Assembly: GCF_003001935.1 (NCBI RefSeq)
Contig: NZ_PVNG01000003.1
Location: forward strand, 620,001-684,000
Direction of reading: 5' to 3'
Length of the DNA stretch: 64,000 nt
Source of the DNA: Nonomuraea fuscirosea
GTDB taxonomy: Bacteria; Actinomycetota; Actinomycetes; Streptosporangiales; Streptosporangiaceae
Shown: in pieces, positions 43,937-52,354 of the stretch
Layout of the letters: every line of letters starts with the position of its first letter
Position numbering within the stretch: the stretch's first letter is position 1
Program-made: the position numbers and the translations under genes
Notes under the pieces: model-generated
Seen by the model: the letters and a program-made list of their open reading frames with translations, nothing else
Databases searched by the model: none
What the model was told of the DNA's origin: nothing

Positions 43937-45310
43937 ATGCCCACGACGACACATCCACGACTCGGCCGGCTGATCGGCACGCTGCGCCAGGCCGTCCGCA
44001 CGGGCCGGGTGGTCACCACCGGGCCCGACTACGACGCCGGCCGGGCGATCTGGAACGGCGCCGTGACCGCCCGCCCCGGCGTCATCGTCCGGTGCGCCGA
44101 CCCGGCCGAGGCACAGGCCGCCGTGCTGGCCGCGCGGGAGAACGGGGTGCCGCTCTCCGTACGCGGCGGCGGCCACGACTGGGGCGGCAGGTCGCTGAGC
44201 GACGGCGGCCTGACCATCGACCTCTCCGGCCTGCGCCGGGTGACGGTGGACGCCGAGGCGAAGGTCGCCGAGGTGTCCGGCGGGGCCACGGCGGCCGACG
44301 TCGTCCGTGCCGCCCAGCCCTTCGGCCTGACCGCCGCGACCGGCTCCGCCGGCTCCGTGGGCATGGCGGGCCTGACGCTCGGCGGCGGTTACGGGCCGCT
44401 CAGCGGCCGCTTCGGGCTCGCCCTGGACAACCTGCTCTCCGCCGACGTGGTGCTCGCGGACGGCTCCGTCGTCACCACCGATCATGAACGTGAGCCGGAC
44501 CTGTTCTGGGCACTGCGTGGCGGCGGCGGGAACTTCGGCCTCGTCACCTCGATGCGGGTACGGCTGCACGAGGTGCCGACGCTGCTGTCCGGCATGGTGC
44601 TGTTTCCGTGGGAGCAGGCCGGGACCGTGCTGGCCGGGCTGCCGGACGTCCTGGACGGGAGCCCGGACGAGCTGACCGTGCAGTTCGGCGTCCTGGCCGG
44701 ACCCGACGGCAAACCGCTGGTGTTCCTCTCGCCGACCTGGAGCGGCGACGACGCGGCTGCGGGCGAACGCGCGCTGGCCCGGCTGGACACGCTCGGGACG
44801 CCCCTCGTCTCCCAGGTCGCCCCGGCCACCATGCCCGAGCTGCTCGCGGGCATCGACGCGCAGTTCCCCTTCGGCCGGCACGTCGAGATCCGCCCCCGCT
44901 GGGTGCCGTCGCCGACCTCCGGCGTACGTGACGTGCTGAGCCTCGCGGGCTCCACCCTGACCTCGCCCTACTCGGCCGTGTCCGTGCACAGCCTGCACGG
45001 GGCCGCGGCCCGCGTACCCGTGAGGGAGACGGCGTTCGGCAACCGCGACCCGCACCTGATGATCGAGGTCATCGCCCTCTGGGAGCCCGGCGACCCCCGT
45101 GCGGCGGAGCACCGCGCCTGGGCCGCCGACCTGACCGGAGCCCTCGATCCCGACACGCTGCCCGGCGGTTACCCCAACCTGCTCGGGGAAGACGAGGTCG
45201 CACGGATCGCCCACGCCTACGGCCCGAACACCGAGCGGCTGCTCGCGGTCAAACGCCGTCATGACCCGGACCACGTCTTCCGCGCGATCCCGCTGCCGGA
45301 CCCGTCCTGA
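43937..45310 (+). CDS. BBE-type FAD-linked oxidase
   Basis: A 457-residue flavoprotein of the vanillyl-alcohol-oxidase/berberine-bridge-enzyme family. The FAD-binding_4 domain is at about residues 40-210; its PLSVRGGGHDWGGRS motif holds the His that normally carries 8-alpha-linked FAD. The LRGGGGNFGLVTS segment follows, and the C-terminal BBE motif (NTERLLAVKRRHDPDHVF) is present. The second covalent-link Cys of true BBEs (G-x-C-x-x-V) reads GSAGSVGMAG here, so FAD is probably singly attached. No signal peptide. The start is ATG 43937 with GGGGG upstream. Substrate unknown; members oxidise sugars, alkaloids or polyketides. Likely one transcription unit with the preceding hydrolase. Confidence 0.85.
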   Translation: MPTTTHPRLGRLIGTLRQAVRTGRVVTTGPDYDAGRAIWNGAVTARPGVIVRCADPAEAQAAVLAARENGVPLSVRGGGHDWGGRSLSDGGLTIDLSGLRRVTVDAEAKVAEVSGGATAADVVRAAQPFGLTAATGSAGSVGMAGLTLGGGYGPLSGRFGLALDNLLSADVVLADGSVVTTDHEREPDLFWALRGGGGNFGLVTSMRVRLHEVPTLLSGMVLFPWEQAGTVLAGLPDVLDGSPDELTVQFGVLAGPDGKPLVFLSPTWSGDDAAAGERALARLDTLGTPLVSQVAPATMPELLAGIDAQFPFGRHVEIRPRWVPSPTSGVRDVLSLAGSTLTSPYSAVSVHSLHGAAARVPVRETAFGNRDPHLMIEVIALWEPGDPRAAEHRAWAADLTGALDPDTLPGGYPNLLGEDEVARIAHAYGPNTERLLAVKRRHDPDHVFRAIPLPDPS

Positions 45311-45354
45311 GGCCGGCCCTTAAGCAGCCCATATATCCAAATAAAGGTGGACAA

Positions 45355-46002
45355 ATGAACCTGCGAACGAGGATGACGCGCTACACGATGATCGCCGGAA
45401 TGTTCGGTGCGGCGACCATGCCGGCCGCCCCTCAGGCCATGGCCGCGGCGACGCCCACGAGCGCCGTCGGCAGCGCGGCCGAGGCCGGCACGTCACGGGG
45501 CAGGCTCGGCCCGCTGACGGACGGGGTCATCGAGCGGATCCGGGTGAGCGACGACGTGGCGGCGGCCAAGTTCGGCACCGGCTCGCCCATCGAGGATCCC
45601 GTACGCGAGGAGCAGGTCCTGGAGCAGGTGCGGAAGCAGGCCGTCGCGGCCGAGCTGGACCCGGACGCGGCGGTGGCGTTCTTCCGTGACCAGATCACCG
45701 CCAGCAAGGTCGTGCAGAAGGGGCTGTTCGCCCGCTGGACCGCGCACCCGCAGGAGGCGCCCACGACCCGCCCCGACCTCGGCCAGATCCGGGAGCGGCT
45801 CGACCGGCTGACCACGGACCTGCTCGCCGAGCTCAAGAACACCGAGCGGGTGCGGGACCAGCCCGTCGCCTGCACGGTGCAGCTGGGCCTGGCCACCGCG
45901 TCGGGGGCGGCGCGGGAACGGCTGGACCGGCTCCACCGCCGGGCGCTCAAGGCGGCCACACAGTCCGTGTGCCGCTCCGATGCGCCGGCCGGGCGCCGCT
46001 GA
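45355..46002 (+). CDS. Secreted chorismate mutase (AroQ-gamma)
   Basis: A 215-residue exported all-helical protein like M. tuberculosis *MtCM (Rv1885c). After a signal peptide (cut near PQAMA, residue 30) comes the AroQ core: LTDGVIERIRVSDDVAAAKF with an active-site Arg, EDPVREEQVLEQVRKQA, AVAFFRDQITASKVVQKGLF with the second Arg/Lys region, and the long C-terminal helices of the gamma class. Two Cys (in VACTVQ and QSVCRS) match the disulfide of the secreted class. Converts chorismate to prephenate outside the cytoplasm, a reaction whose purpose there is unknown. AAAGGTGG precedes the ATG, and the short upstream gap is AT-rich. Confidence 0.85.
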   Translation: MNLRTRMTRYTMIAGMFGAATMPAAPQAMAAATPTSAVGSAAEAGTSRGRLGPLTDGVIERIRVSDDVAAAKFGTGSPIEDPVREEQVLEQVRKQAVAAELDPDAAVAFFRDQITASKVVQKGLFARWTAHPQEAPTTRPDLGQIRERLDRLTTDLLAELKNTERVRDQPVACTVQLGLATASGAARERLDRLHRRALKAATQSVCRSDAPAGRR

Positions 46003-46106
46003 CCGCCTCCGCCGGGCCTTACGCCCGCTCCATAGCGTCGTCATGACTGTTTTCGCTGGTCAGGGGAACGTTCCGGAGGGTCGGATCCGCTGGGAGGGCC
46101 GGGGCC

Positions 46107-47504
46107 ATGGAACACCTCCACCCGCGGGCCGCCCGCTTCGCACCGTGGGTGGCCGAGCATCTCAGGCGGTCCCATTGGTCCATCCGGGCCCGGATGACGA
46201 TGCTGGCCGCCGTGGTGGCGACGGTGCTGTGCGTGATCACGTCCGTGCTGATCCTCGATCACCGGCACGAGGAGACGACGGCGCGCCGGCTCGCCCGCCT
46301 GTACGCGGCGAACCTGGAGCTGGCGCACCGCTTCGCGCACCGGGACGCGCCGGAGGTCATCGACCTCGAGAACGTGCCCGCGATGCAGCTGGCCGCTGTC
46401 GCCGGGCAGGTGGTCTCGGCGACCCCCCGGATGCGGGGCCAGCCGCGGATGGCCACGTTCGTGCCGCCACGGCGATCCGCGGCCACGGATCGGCTCCTGT
46501 GCGACGTGCCCGGCTTCCCTCACCGGTGCGTGCTCGTCGCGGCGATGTGGGTCCCCGCCGCCGGCGGCGACCTGATCGCCTACAGCGCGCTGCCCGCCCC
46601 GCCGTGGTACGTCAGTGAGGCGCTGGTCGCGGAACTGGCGGCCGGGTCGGCGATCCTGCTGATCGTCATGATCGTCGGGACCTACTGGATCGTCGGCCGG
46701 ACCCTGCGTCCGGTCGAGCTGATCACCGCCGCACTCGCCGGGGCCGCCGCCGGCGATCCCGGTCACCGGGTGCCCGTGCCCGCCCACCACGACGAGATCC
46801 GCTACCTGGCCACCGTCGTCAACGACACCCTCGAACAGCAGGAGTCGGCCCTGCGCCGGGAGCGGCGCTTCGCCGCCGAGGCCTCCCACGACCTGCGCAC
46901 CCCGATCGCCGGCGCCCGGCTGCGCCTGGAGGAGGCGCTGATGGACCCGGCCGCGGTCGACTGGCCGTCCCTGGCCAAGGACCTGCTCAACGACGTGGAA
47001 CGGCAGCAGGCGATCGCCGAGGACATCCTCACCCTGGCCCGCCTGGACCCCGAACGGTCGTCGCAGCGCGAGCGCACCGACCTGGCCGACCTGGTCCGCT
47101 CCGAGCTCCGGCGCCGCCTGCCCGGCCGGGTGCCCGTGCACACCGACCTGCGGCCGGGGGTCTTCGTCGAGTGCGAACGGGTGCTGCTCGGCCGGCTGCT
47201 GACCAACCTGGTGGACAACGCCCAGCGCCACGCCGCCACCGCCGTCACCGTCGCCGTCAGGGCCGAGGACGGCACCGCCGTGCTGGCGGTCATGGACGAC
47301 GGCGCCGGCATCGCCCCGGAGCACCGCGAGATCGTCTTCGAACGCTTCGCCCGGCTCCCGGAATCCCGCGCCCTCGACCCCAAGGGCACCGGCCTGGGCC
47401 TGCCCATCTGCCGCGAGATCGCGCACGCTCACCAGGGCTCCCTGACCATCGAGGACTCCGCCCAGGGCGCCTGCCTGGTCCTGCGCATGCCACGAGCCGG
47501 CTGA
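46107..47504 (+). CDS. Orphan sensor histidine kinase 3
   Basis: A 465-residue membrane kinase of the same subfamily as the two kinases at 6.3-9.3 kb. Helix 1 is at about residues 28-50, the extracytoplasmic sensor at 51-170 with a Cys pair (C132, C141), helix 2 at about 171-195, then HAMP, HisKA with His near 261 (AEASHDLRTPI) and HATPase_c with N (LVDNAQRHA), G1 (MDDGAGIAP) and G2 (GTGLGLPIC) boxes. The sensor segment VVSATPRMRGQPRMATF is very like VVASTPRLRGKPAMADF in kinase 1, so these share an origin. No receiver-domain gene is adjacent. Signal unknown. Confidence 0.9.
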   Translation: MEHLHPRAARFAPWVAEHLRRSHWSIRARMTMLAAVVATVLCVITSVLILDHRHEETTARRLARLYAANLELAHRFAHRDAPEVIDLENVPAMQLAAVAGQVVSATPRMRGQPRMATFVPPRRSAATDRLLCDVPGFPHRCVLVAAMWVPAAGGDLIAYSALPAPPWYVSEALVAELAAGSAILLIVMIVGTYWIVGRTLRPVELITAALAGAAAGDPGHRVPVPAHHDEIRYLATVVNDTLEQQESALRRERRFAAEASHDLRTPIAGARLRLEEALMDPAAVDWPSLAKDLLNDVERQQAIAEDILTLARLDPERSSQRERTDLADLVRSELRRRLPGRVPVHTDLRPGVFVECERVLLGRLLTNLVDNAQRHAATAVTVAVRAEDGTAVLAVMDDGAGIAPEHREIVFERFARLPESRALDPKGTGLGLPICREIAHAHQGSLTIEDSAQGACLVLRMPRAG

Positions 47505-47544
47505 GGACCTGCCGGAATCCGGCTGCGCCCGCCGGAGGGTCCTC
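47503..47544 (+). terminator. Possible terminator hairpin
   Basis: GAGGACC (47503-47509) pairs with GGTCCTC (47538-47544), enclosing a second small CCGGAATCCGG hairpin. It begins at the kinase stop codon. There is no strong T-run, so activity is uncertain. Confidence 0.4.
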
Positions 47545-47558
47545 GTTACCTTGCTCGG

Positions 47559-48011
47559 GTGACACTCAGGCAGATCAACGACAACTGGGTCGGAGACGGC
47601 ATCGACGACCTGGTCGCCTATTTCGCCGCCGACCCCAATGAATATGCCGCGCACCAGGTGATCGTGGCACGCTGCGCCCACTGCGCGGGTCAGGTCTTCG
47701 TCCTGGAGACCGACGAATCCTCGACCTGCGTACGCCGCACCTGCGTCCAGTGTGACCGGACCATCTTCATGCTCGACGGAGAGGAGCACTGGCCGACGGA
47801 AGAGGCCGAGGCCGAGTACTTCGTCGAGTGCGCGTGCGGCGAGGACCGGTTCGAGACGGCGGTCGGTTTCACGTTCTACGACGACACGCCGGACTCCGAC
47901 GTCCGCTGGGTCAGCATCGCGGCCCGGTGCACGGCCGACGGACTCATCGGCTACTGCGCGGACTACAAGATCCGCTACGGGCCCTCCCACCACCTCGTCG
48001 ACGCCGTCTGA
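47559..48011 (+). CDS. Hypothetical protein with zinc-ribbon Cys motifs
   Basis: A 150-residue cytoplasmic protein I cannot assign. It has paired Cys motifs typical of zinc ribbons: RCAHCAGQ, then TCVRRTCVQCDR, and later ECACGEDRF. Between and after them are acidic segments (DGEEHWPTEEAEAEYF) and a beta-rich tail (VRWVSIAARC). The N-terminus LRQINDNWVGDGIDDLV resembles small actinomycete proteins of unknown function. GTG 47559 is used. It stands between the kinase and the LuxR gene with no clear operon. Confidence 0.7.
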   Translation: MTLRQINDNWVGDGIDDLVAYFAADPNEYAAHQVIVARCAHCAGQVFVLETDESSTCVRRTCVQCDRTIFMLDGEEHWPTEEAEAEYFVECACGEDRFETAVGFTFYDDTPDSDVRWVSIAARCTADGLIGYCADYKIRYGPSHHLVDAV

Positions 48012-48124
48012 AAGGCGGGCACCCGGGAGATTCCGCTGCGACTCACTTGCCCGCGACCGGGCGAGCCGCTGACACTCGTGCAGAGCGGGAGTCGGCGGGG
48101 CGGTCGGCGTACCGGCCGGGGCGA

Positions 48125-51043
48125 GTGGAGGCGGCGACGCGACAGATCAGGTTCGTGGGACGTGAGCAGGAGCTCGCGTGGATCGAGGACCGGCTCGGCG
48201 CGGCCGCCGCCGGCGCGGGTCAGGTGCTGCTGCTGGCCGGGGAGCCGGGGGCGGGCAAGAGCCGGCTGGCGGAGCAGGCCGCGGCGGTGGCGGCGCGGCT
48301 GGGGATGCGGTGCTGCTGGGGGCGGGCCACCGACGAGGAGGGCAATCCGGCGTACTGGCCGTTCCGGCAGGTCCTGCGGGCGCTCGAACAGTCCGAAGGC
48401 GCTCAGGACGGGCCCGGAGGCGGTCGGGACCGTCCCGAGGGCGGTCGGGACCGGGCCGAAGGTGGTCGGGACCGGCCTGCGGGGCTCGTCGTCCCGGACT
48501 TCGGCGCGATGAACGAGGCCGAGTCACGATTCCGGCTGTTCGAGGACGTGAGCGGGCTGCTGGCGGCCGGGGCGGGGAAGGACGGGCTGCTGGTCGTCCT
48601 CGACGATCTGCACTGGGCGGACGAGGCGTCACTGCGGCTGCTGGTGTACCTGGCCAGGGGAGCGGCGGCGGCGCGGCTGGCGGTGCTGGCGATCTACCGC
48701 GACACCGAGATCGGCGAGCCGCTGCGGCGGACGCTGGCCGCGCTCGCCGGGGAGGCGTCGGTGACGCGGGTGCGGCTGACGGGACTGGCCGAGTCCGAGG
48801 TCGGTGACCTGCTGGCCGGCGTCACCGGCTGGCCGTCGCCGGAGCCGGTGGTCGGCGCGGTCAGCCGGCGTACGCGGGGCAATCCGTTCTTCGTCACCGA
48901 GCTGGCCCGGCTGCTGGGCGGCGAGCAGGGGGACGAGGCGGAGTTGCCGGCCGGGGTGCGCGACGCCGTACGCGGCCGCCTGGACCGGTTGTCGGCGTGG
49001 TGCGGTCAGGTGGTGTCGGCGGCGGCGGTGCTCGGGTCGGCGGTCGACCCGCCCGCTCTGGCCGCGGCGGCCGGGTGGGAGGTCGCGGAGGTGCTGGACG
49101 CGCTCGACGAAGCGGCGGCGGCCGGCATCCTCACCACCGCGCGGGACGCACGGGCGGGCGGGACGGGGAGCAGGTTCGGGCACGACCTGATCAGGGAGGC
49201 GGCCCGGCTGGAGGTGGGCACGGCACAGCGGCTCACCCTGCACCGGCGGATGGCGGAACACCTGATCGGGCGGGTCGACGCGGCCGACAGGACCAGCGAG
49301 GTGGCCTTCCACCTGCTGGAGTCGCTGCCCGCCGGCGATGCCGCCCTGGCCGCGGCGTGGGCCGAGCGGGCCGCGGAGCAGGCGATGGCGCAACTGGCGT
49401 GGGAGGAGGCGGCGGCCCTGTACGGGCGCGCGGTGGCCGTGGCGGGCGACGCGGCGCTGAGCGGGCCGGACCGGTGCCGGTTGCTGCTGGCCAGGGCCCG
49501 GGCGCAGGTCAGGGCGTACGACATGGTCGAGGCGCGCCGGTCACTGCTCGCGGCGGTCGACCTCGCGCGGGAGGCCGGCGACGCGCGGACCGTCGGCGAG
49601 GCGGCCATGATCATGGAGGGGGTCAGCGACTTCGTCTGGGACGACGTCGGTGCCGCGCTGTACGCCGAGGCGCTGGCGGGCATCCCCGAGCAGGACAGCG
49701 TGCTGCGGGCGCGGCTGCTGGCCCAGTACGCGGTGAGCCATGCGTGGAGCTCGCCCGGTGAAGCCGAGACCCGTTCCGCCGAAGCGCTGGCCATGGCCGA
49801 ACGGGTCGGCGACCGGCGGGCGGTCAAGGAGGCGCTGCGGGCCAGGCAGCTCGCCCGCAGCGGCCCCGACGGCGTGACCGACCGGCTCGCCCTCGGGGAC
49901 CGGATGCTCGCGATGGGCGAGGCCGACCGCGACGACGACGCGGTGCTGTGGGGCCGCCTGTGGCGGTTCGACGCGCTGGCCCAGCTGGGCCGTCTCGATC
50001 GGGCCGAGGCGGAGCTGGCCCCGATCGACGTGGTCGCCCGGCGGCTGCGCTCGCCGCTGACGCGCTGGCACGCGCTGCGCTGCAGGGCCGCGATCGCCCT
50101 GGCCCGCGGCCGGTTCGACGACGCGGTCGTGCTGGGGGAGCAGGCGCTGGAGCTGTCGCGGCGGGCCGGCCACGAGGGCGCCCTGGTGCCGTCGCACGCG
50201 TTCCTGCTGAACCTGCGCATCCTGACGGGAAGCTCCGGCGAGCCGATCGACGCGCCGGGCCCGGTGAATCCGGGCATCGTCGTGGTTCCCGCCATCTGGG
50301 CGTCGTTCCTGGTGGCGGCGGGACGACGGGAGGAGGCCAGGCAGGTCTACCGGACCCTGCAGCCGGCCACGTCGTCGTCGGTGCCGCCCTTTCTGCTGGT
50401 GGCCGTGTTCGCCCTGATCACCGAGCTCGCCGCGGAGTTCGGCGACCGGGAGACCGCCGCGCGGACGTACCCGGCGATGATGCCGTACGCCGATCTGTTC
50501 GCCTGCGGCGGAGCCGGGGTGATCACGATCCACGGCTCGATGCGGCTGCCGCTCGGCCGGGCCGCCGCCACGCTGGGGCGCCTCGACGACGCCGTACGCC
50601 ACCTGCGTGCCGCCGCCGAGGTCAACGAACGGGCGGGCACGCCGCCGATGGCCGCCTTCTCCCGCTACGAACTGGCCCGTGTCCTGGCCAGGCGGCGGCG
50701 GCCGGGAGACCGGGACGAAGCGGCCGCGCTGGCCGAGTCGGCGGGCGCCGCGGCCGGCGAGCTCGGCATGGCCCCGCTGCGGGCGTCCTGCGCGGAACTG
50801 GCGCGATCGTTGTCCGGGCGGGTGGCCGGCCCGCTGACGCGGCGCGAGGACGAGATCGCCGTGCTGGTGTCCCAGGGGCTGACCAGCCGGCAGATCGCCG
50901 CCGCCGCCCACATCGCCGAGCGGACGGTGGAGAACCACGTCCAGCACATCCTGGTCAAGCTCGGCTTCACCAACCGCGCCCAGATCGCCGCCTGGGTCGC
51001 CTCCGGCCGGCCGCGACGACCGGAGGGCCCCGGCTCGGAGTGA
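48125..51043 (+). CDS. LAL-type LuxR-family regulator (AAA ATPase + HTH)
   Basis: A 972-residue large ATP-binding LuxR regulator. It opens RQIRFVGREQELAWIEDRL and has Walker A GEPGAGKSRL (residues about 35-45) and Walker B LLVVLDDLHWADE. A long TPR-like helical region spans about 380-880. The C-terminal HTH (PLTRREDEIAVLVSQGLTSR then QIAAAAHIAERTVENHVQHI) follows. A low-complexity linker near 48410-48480 repeats GGRDRPE/GGRDRAE. GTG 48125 is chosen because the LAL fold begins just after; the upstream frame is unconserved. Such proteins often act as pathway-specific activators; the target here is unknown. Confidence 0.88.
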   Translation: MEAATRQIRFVGREQELAWIEDRLGAAAAGAGQVLLLAGEPGAGKSRLAEQAAAVAARLGMRCCWGRATDEEGNPAYWPFRQVLRALEQSEGAQDGPGGGRDRPEGGRDRAEGGRDRPAGLVVPDFGAMNEAESRFRLFEDVSGLLAAGAGKDGLLVVLDDLHWADEASLRLLVYLARGAAAARLAVLAIYRDTEIGEPLRRTLAALAGEASVTRVRLTGLAESEVGDLLAGVTGWPSPEPVVGAVSRRTRGNPFFVTELARLLGGEQGDEAELPAGVRDAVRGRLDRLSAWCGQVVSAAAVLGSAVDPPALAAAAGWEVAEVLDALDEAAAAGILTTARDARAGGTGSRFGHDLIREAARLEVGTAQRLTLHRRMAEHLIGRVDAADRTSEVAFHLLESLPAGDAALAAAWAERAAEQAMAQLAWEEAAALYGRAVAVAGDAALSGPDRCRLLLARARAQVRAYDMVEARRSLLAAVDLAREAGDARTVGEAAMIMEGVSDFVWDDVGAALYAEALAGIPEQDSVLRARLLAQYAVSHAWSSPGEAETRSAEALAMAERVGDRRAVKEALRARQLARSGPDGVTDRLALGDRMLAMGEADRDDDAVLWGRLWRFDALAQLGRLDRAEAELAPIDVVARRLRSPLTRWHALRCRAAIALARGRFDDAVVLGEQALELSRRAGHEGALVPSHAFLLNLRILTGSSGEPIDAPGPVNPGIVVVPAIWASFLVAAGRREEARQVYRTLQPATSSSVPPFLLVAVFALITELAAEFGDRETAARTYPAMMPYADLFACGGAGVITIHGSMRLPLGRAAATLGRLDDAVRHLRAAAEVNERAGTPPMAAFSRYELARVLARRRRPGDRDEAAALAESAGAAAGELGMAPLRASCAELARSLSGRVAGPLTRREDEIAVLVSQGLTSRQIAAAAHIAERTVENHVQHILVKLGFTNRAQIAAWVASGRPRRPEGPGSE

Positions 51044-51127
51044 GCGCGGCGGCTCGCCGGAGGTGAGTACCGCACGTGAGTAGTTGCCCCGACGTGGGCG
51101 ACCGCCCGCGAGCCGCACCCTGGCGGC

Positions 51128-52348
51128 ATGAACACCAGCTCCCCCCGGTCCGGCCGGCTCACCGTCCTGCGCGCCGCGTGGCTGTACGACGGCGTCTCCC
51201 CGGCCCTGACCCCCGATCCCGTCCTCCTGCTCGTCGGCGGCGTCATCGCGGCCGTCGGCCCGCCCGGTGGTGTGCCCGAGGGCGCCGACGTCGTCGACCT
51301 CGGCGCCGCCACGCTGCTGCCCGGCCTCATCGACACGCACGTTCACCTGGCCTTCGACGCGAGCGCGGATCCGGTGGGCAACCTGGCGGGCCGGGACGCC
51401 GCGGCCGCGCTCGCCGCCATGGCCGCCGCCGCCAGGCGGGCCGCCCGCGGCGGCGTGACGACGGTGCGCGACCTCGGCGACCGCGACTATCTGACCCTCG
51501 CGCTGCGCCGCGCCGCCGCGTCCGACCACTCGCTGCCGACGATCGTCGCGGCCGGCCCGCCGATCACCACGCCACGTGGGCACTGCCACTATCTGGGCGG
51601 CACGGCCGCCGGCGTGAGCGGAGTGACCGCGGCCGTACGCGAACGCGCCGAGCGCGGCGTCGACGTCGTCAAGATCATGGCCAGCGGGGGTCACCTGACC
51701 CCCGGCACCCGTCCCGAGCTGCCCCAGTTCACCCCCGAGGAGCTGCAGGCCGCCGTGGTCGAGGCACACCGCCACGGCCTGCCGGTCACCGCCCACGCCC
51801 ACGGCGTCCAAGCCGTCGCCGACGCGGTCGCGGCCGGCGTGGACGGCCTCGAACACGTCAGCTTCATGACCGCGGGCGGTGTCGACCCGGCGCCGGACGA
51901 CCTGGTCAAGACCATCGCGAGAAGCGGCATCGCCCTCGGGATCACGCTCGGCGCCGCCCCGGTGGAGGGAGCCGGGCTGCCACCCGCGATCGCCGCCGCG
52001 ATGCCGGCGCTGATGGCCAACGCCCGCCGGCTGCATCGGGCGGGCGCCAGGATCGTCGCGGGGACCGACGCGGGCATCGCCCCGATCAAGCCGCCCGACG
52101 TCCTGCGCTGGGCCGTCGGCGAGCTTCCCGGCATCGGCCTGACCAGCGCCGAGGCGTTGCACGCCGCCACCCGCCTGGCCGCGGAAGTGTGCGGGCTGGG
52201 GGAGCGCAAGGGCCGGCTCGCCCCCGGGTACGACGCCGACGTCCTGGCCGTCGACGGCGACCCGCTGCGTGACCTCGCGGCGCTGCACCGCATCCGCGCC
52301 GTCTACGTCCGGGGCGAACGCCTCGGCGCCTTCCGCGAGAAGAGGTGA
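51128..52348 (+). CDS. Amidohydrolase (imidazolonepropionase/prolidase-like)
   Basis: A 406-residue metal-dependent amidohydrolase. Metal-site motifs along the TIM barrel: LPGLIDTHVHLAF (HxH), VKIMASGGH (Lys), the His in TAHAHG, the His in GLEHVSFM, and GTDAGIAP (Asp). The flanking beta-sandwich closes with GRLAPGYDADVLAVDGDPL. This is the arrangement of the Zn-dependent peptidase/prolidase-like and imidazolonepropionase-like branch. There are no hut genes nearby, so histidine degradation is unlikely. It stands on its own between the LuxR gene and the GTPase pair, the latter after only 6 bp. Confidence 0.85.
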   Translation: MNTSSPRSGRLTVLRAAWLYDGVSPALTPDPVLLLVGGVIAAVGPPGGVPEGADVVDLGAATLLPGLIDTHVHLAFDASADPVGNLAGRDAAAALAAMAAAARRAARGGVTTVRDLGDRDYLTLALRRAAASDHSLPTIVAAGPPITTPRGHCHYLGGTAAGVSGVTAAVRERAERGVDVVKIMASGGHLTPGTRPELPQFTPEELQAAVVEAHRHGLPVTAHAHGVQAVADAVAAGVDGLEHVSFMTAGGVDPAPDDLVKTIARSGIALGITLGAAPVEGAGLPPAIAAAMPALMANARRLHRAGARIVAGTDAGIAPIKPPDVLRWAVGELPGIGLTSAEALHAATRLAAEVCGLGERKGRLAPGYDADVLAVDGDPLRDLAALHRIRAVYVRGERLGAFREKR

Positions 52349-52354
52349 GGAACC

